From Candidatus Babelota bacterium (lineage in GTDB: Bacteria; Babelota; Babeliae; Babelales; Vermiphilaceae), in contig JABSSP010000172.1 in the NCBI GenBank assembly GCA_013213985.1, forward strand, positions 1 through 14,869: 14,869 nt of DNA. The letters run 5' to 3'. Below, in pieces: positions 13,815 to 14,869 of the stretch. Below the pieces are notes generated by a model. The model saw only the letters and a list, made by a program, of their open reading frames with translations. It was not told where the DNA came from and did not search any database. Every line of letters begins with the position of its first letter. Position 1 is the stretch's first letter. The position numbers were made by a program, and so were the translations under genes.

Positions 13815-14510
13815 ATGAAAAAAATAGTGTTAGCTTGTGCCCTTATAGCGTTAGGATCAACGCAACCTACGTCATCAGTTGTTTTAACGTCAGGTGCGAT
13901 TGGAAAACTTGATGGAACTGTAATTAATGCAAAAAAAATACAACTCATGTTTAAAATTCTAAGTAACCTGGAAAAAATTCTAGGACACAAAAATGGTTCG
14001 AGCAAAAATGACCGCTACACATTCAAACAAAAAAAATATAGTCTACGCGGACTTATGCGATTGCTTGAAGATGGATCGGTAACGCATGCACAGCTTGCTC
14101 AATGTTTTAAACAAGTAAAAAGCGATCTAAAAAATAACTCATTACAATATGCAGAACACACACGAGGATCAAAAAGTTTTTTAATTTTATATGTTAATGA
14201 ATCATGTTTAAAGCATGGGCACAAAGAGAGTATTTTACTCAACTGGGCTCACACTAAAGAAGGCACTGAAGCAGAACAAATGGAAAAAGAGTTGACTGAT
14301 TTATACACCTGTTACACCTTTGCACTTTCATTGTCGACCTTTTTGCAAGATATGATTCAAAGCTGTCCAAGCGCTGTAGTAGACTTTAAAAAATTTATTC
14401 GTCAAAAACTGCCTCAGGCTTCAGTTCAATCGTTTGAAAAATGGATTAACATCATACAAAGTAGACCAAAACACTATGCAACAAAAAGAAACACTCTCGG
14501 GAACCGTTGA
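13815..14510 (+). CDS. Secreted helical protein of unknown function
   Basis: The protein has 231 residues and a signal peptide (MKKIVLACALIALGSTQPTS, cleavage near 16-20). The rest is mostly charged helix with a few Cys residues and no membrane segment or enzyme motif that I can see. The opening contains Cys8 (Leu-Ala-Cys), but the residues around it are not a convincing lipobox. It starts 21 bases after the outer-membrane protein gene behind a strong GAGGA site, so the two probably share a transcript and may work together in the envelope. Its last 35 bases overlap the start of the RecD2-like gene in another frame. Confidence 0.7.
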   Translation: MKKIVLACALIALGSTQPTSSVVLTSGAIGKLDGTVINAKKIQLMFKILSNLEKILGHKNGSSKNDRYTFKQKKYSLRGLMRLLEDGSVTHAQLAQCFKQVKSDLKNNSLQYAEHTRGSKSFLILYVNESCLKHGHKESILLNWAHTKEGTEAEQMEKELTDLYTCYTFALSLSTFLQDMIQSCPSAVVDFKKFIRQKLPQASVQSFEKWINIIQSRPKHYATKRNTLGNR

Positions 14511-14829
14511 TCGGATTATTTTCCAAAGCGCAGAAAATGGTTTTTCTGTTTTTATTTTACAAATTAACAGCAACTCTTCTACCACTGTGTGTGGATATTT
14601 ACCGGCCATAACTGCCGGTGAACAAGTACAATTAAGTGGTTCATGGACCGTACATCCAAAATTTGGCAAACAATTTCAAGCAGATGATTGTACTAAAACA
14701 GTTCCCACATCGCTTGTTGGACTAAAAAAATATCTTGGCTCAGGTTTAATTAAAGGTATTTGGTTATATACTATATGTTACATCAACAAGAAGAGGGTTT
14801 CTTCCAATACATGCGATTATTTTAAGTGA
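14476..14829 (+). pseudogene. RecD2-type DNA helicase, N-terminal fragment, disrupted
   Basis: Residues 1-95 match the N-terminal OB-fold and start of the helical domain of RecD2 (the RecD/TraA-type helicase, a 5'-3' DNA helicase of about 720 residues). Landmarks are Leu-Ser-Gly-Thr-Val, Ile-Ile-Phe-Gln-Ser-Ala-Glu-Asn-Gly-Phe, Val-Cys-Gly-Tyr-Leu-Pro, His-Pro-Lys-Phe-Gly-Lys-Gln-Phe, and Leu-Lys-Lys-Tyr-Leu-Gly-Ser-Gly-Leu-Ile-Lys-Gly-Ile. The family continues with Gly-Pro and a conserved helix. Here the sequence changes at 14761 into unrelated residues and ends at a TGA at 14827-14829. All helicase motifs would be lost. I chose the ATG at 14476 because the homology begins there; there is no good ribosome site and it overlaps the gene before by 35 bases. 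An insertion or rearrangement is more likely than a frameshift. Confidence 0.75.
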
Positions 14830-14869
14830 TATCTTTTATTACAGGTGTCTAACAAGAAGCTAGTGTTTT
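14761..14869. other. Sequence replacing the rest of recD2; possible insertion edge
   Basis: From 14761 to the end of the window the sequence no longer encodes RecD2 in any frame I tried. It contains the 9-base direct repeat AACAAGAAG at 14785-14793 and 14851-14859. It could be the terminal part of an insertion sequence, but no transposase is visible in the 109 bases available. Confidence 0.3.

Noticed and set aside
1..14869. CRISPR array or prophage
   Set aside because: No regularly spaced direct repeats with unique spacers, no cas genes and no phage structural genes were seen on either strand.

Overview
The window is AT-rich bacterial DNA of the kind found in Candidatus Dependentiae (TM6), a phylum of host-dependent bacteria that live in amoebae and other protists. 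This assignment is an inference. It rests on the AT-rich standard-code genes, a rearranged ATP synthase operon, a bacterial serpin remnant, and a dense run of secreted proteins that includes AAA+ ATPases with signal peptides, a putative outer-membrane beta-barrel and a toxin-like protein. No rRNA or other phylogenetic marker is present, so another intracellular Gram-negative lineage cannot be excluded.

Left part (1-1830). The 3' end of a DUF3175 gene converges on a metallo-beta-lactamase-fold hydrolase. A non-coding stretch with a possible gene remnant follows. Next come a serpin pseudogene with its own promoter but an in-frame stop and a lost 3' end, a palindromic repeat cluster, and a tRNA-Arg(UCU). 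The 3' end of the tRNA forms one arm of an 18-bp hairpin.

Middle left (1897-5353, minus strand). A partial F-type ATP synthase operon is read in the order c, short b/b', b, delta, alpha. Genes for a, gamma, beta and epsilon are not next to it. The c subunit carries the residues that bind Na+ in Na+-translocating ATP synthases. A palindrome of a repeat type seen in many bacteria lies between the delta and alpha genes.

Centre (5354-12025, plus strand). A regulatory region with promoters facing both ways leads into a compact six-gene operon: AAA+ ATPase 1, a 776-residue secreted protein with a toxin-like C-terminal module, a small cytoplasmic protein in the immunity-gene position, AAA+ ATPases 2 and 3 (each with a signal peptide and a C-terminal membrane anchor), and a small membrane protein. 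It ends at a clear intrinsic terminator. The layout suggests an exported effector or toxin module served by envelope-located AAA+ proteins. It is the most unusual system in the window.

Right part (12046-14869, plus strand). A promoter drives a 542-residue putative outer-membrane protein and a 231-residue secreted helical protein. The window ends in the N-terminal part of a RecD2-type helicase gene. Its homology stops abruptly at 14760, which suggests disruption by an insertion or rearrangement.
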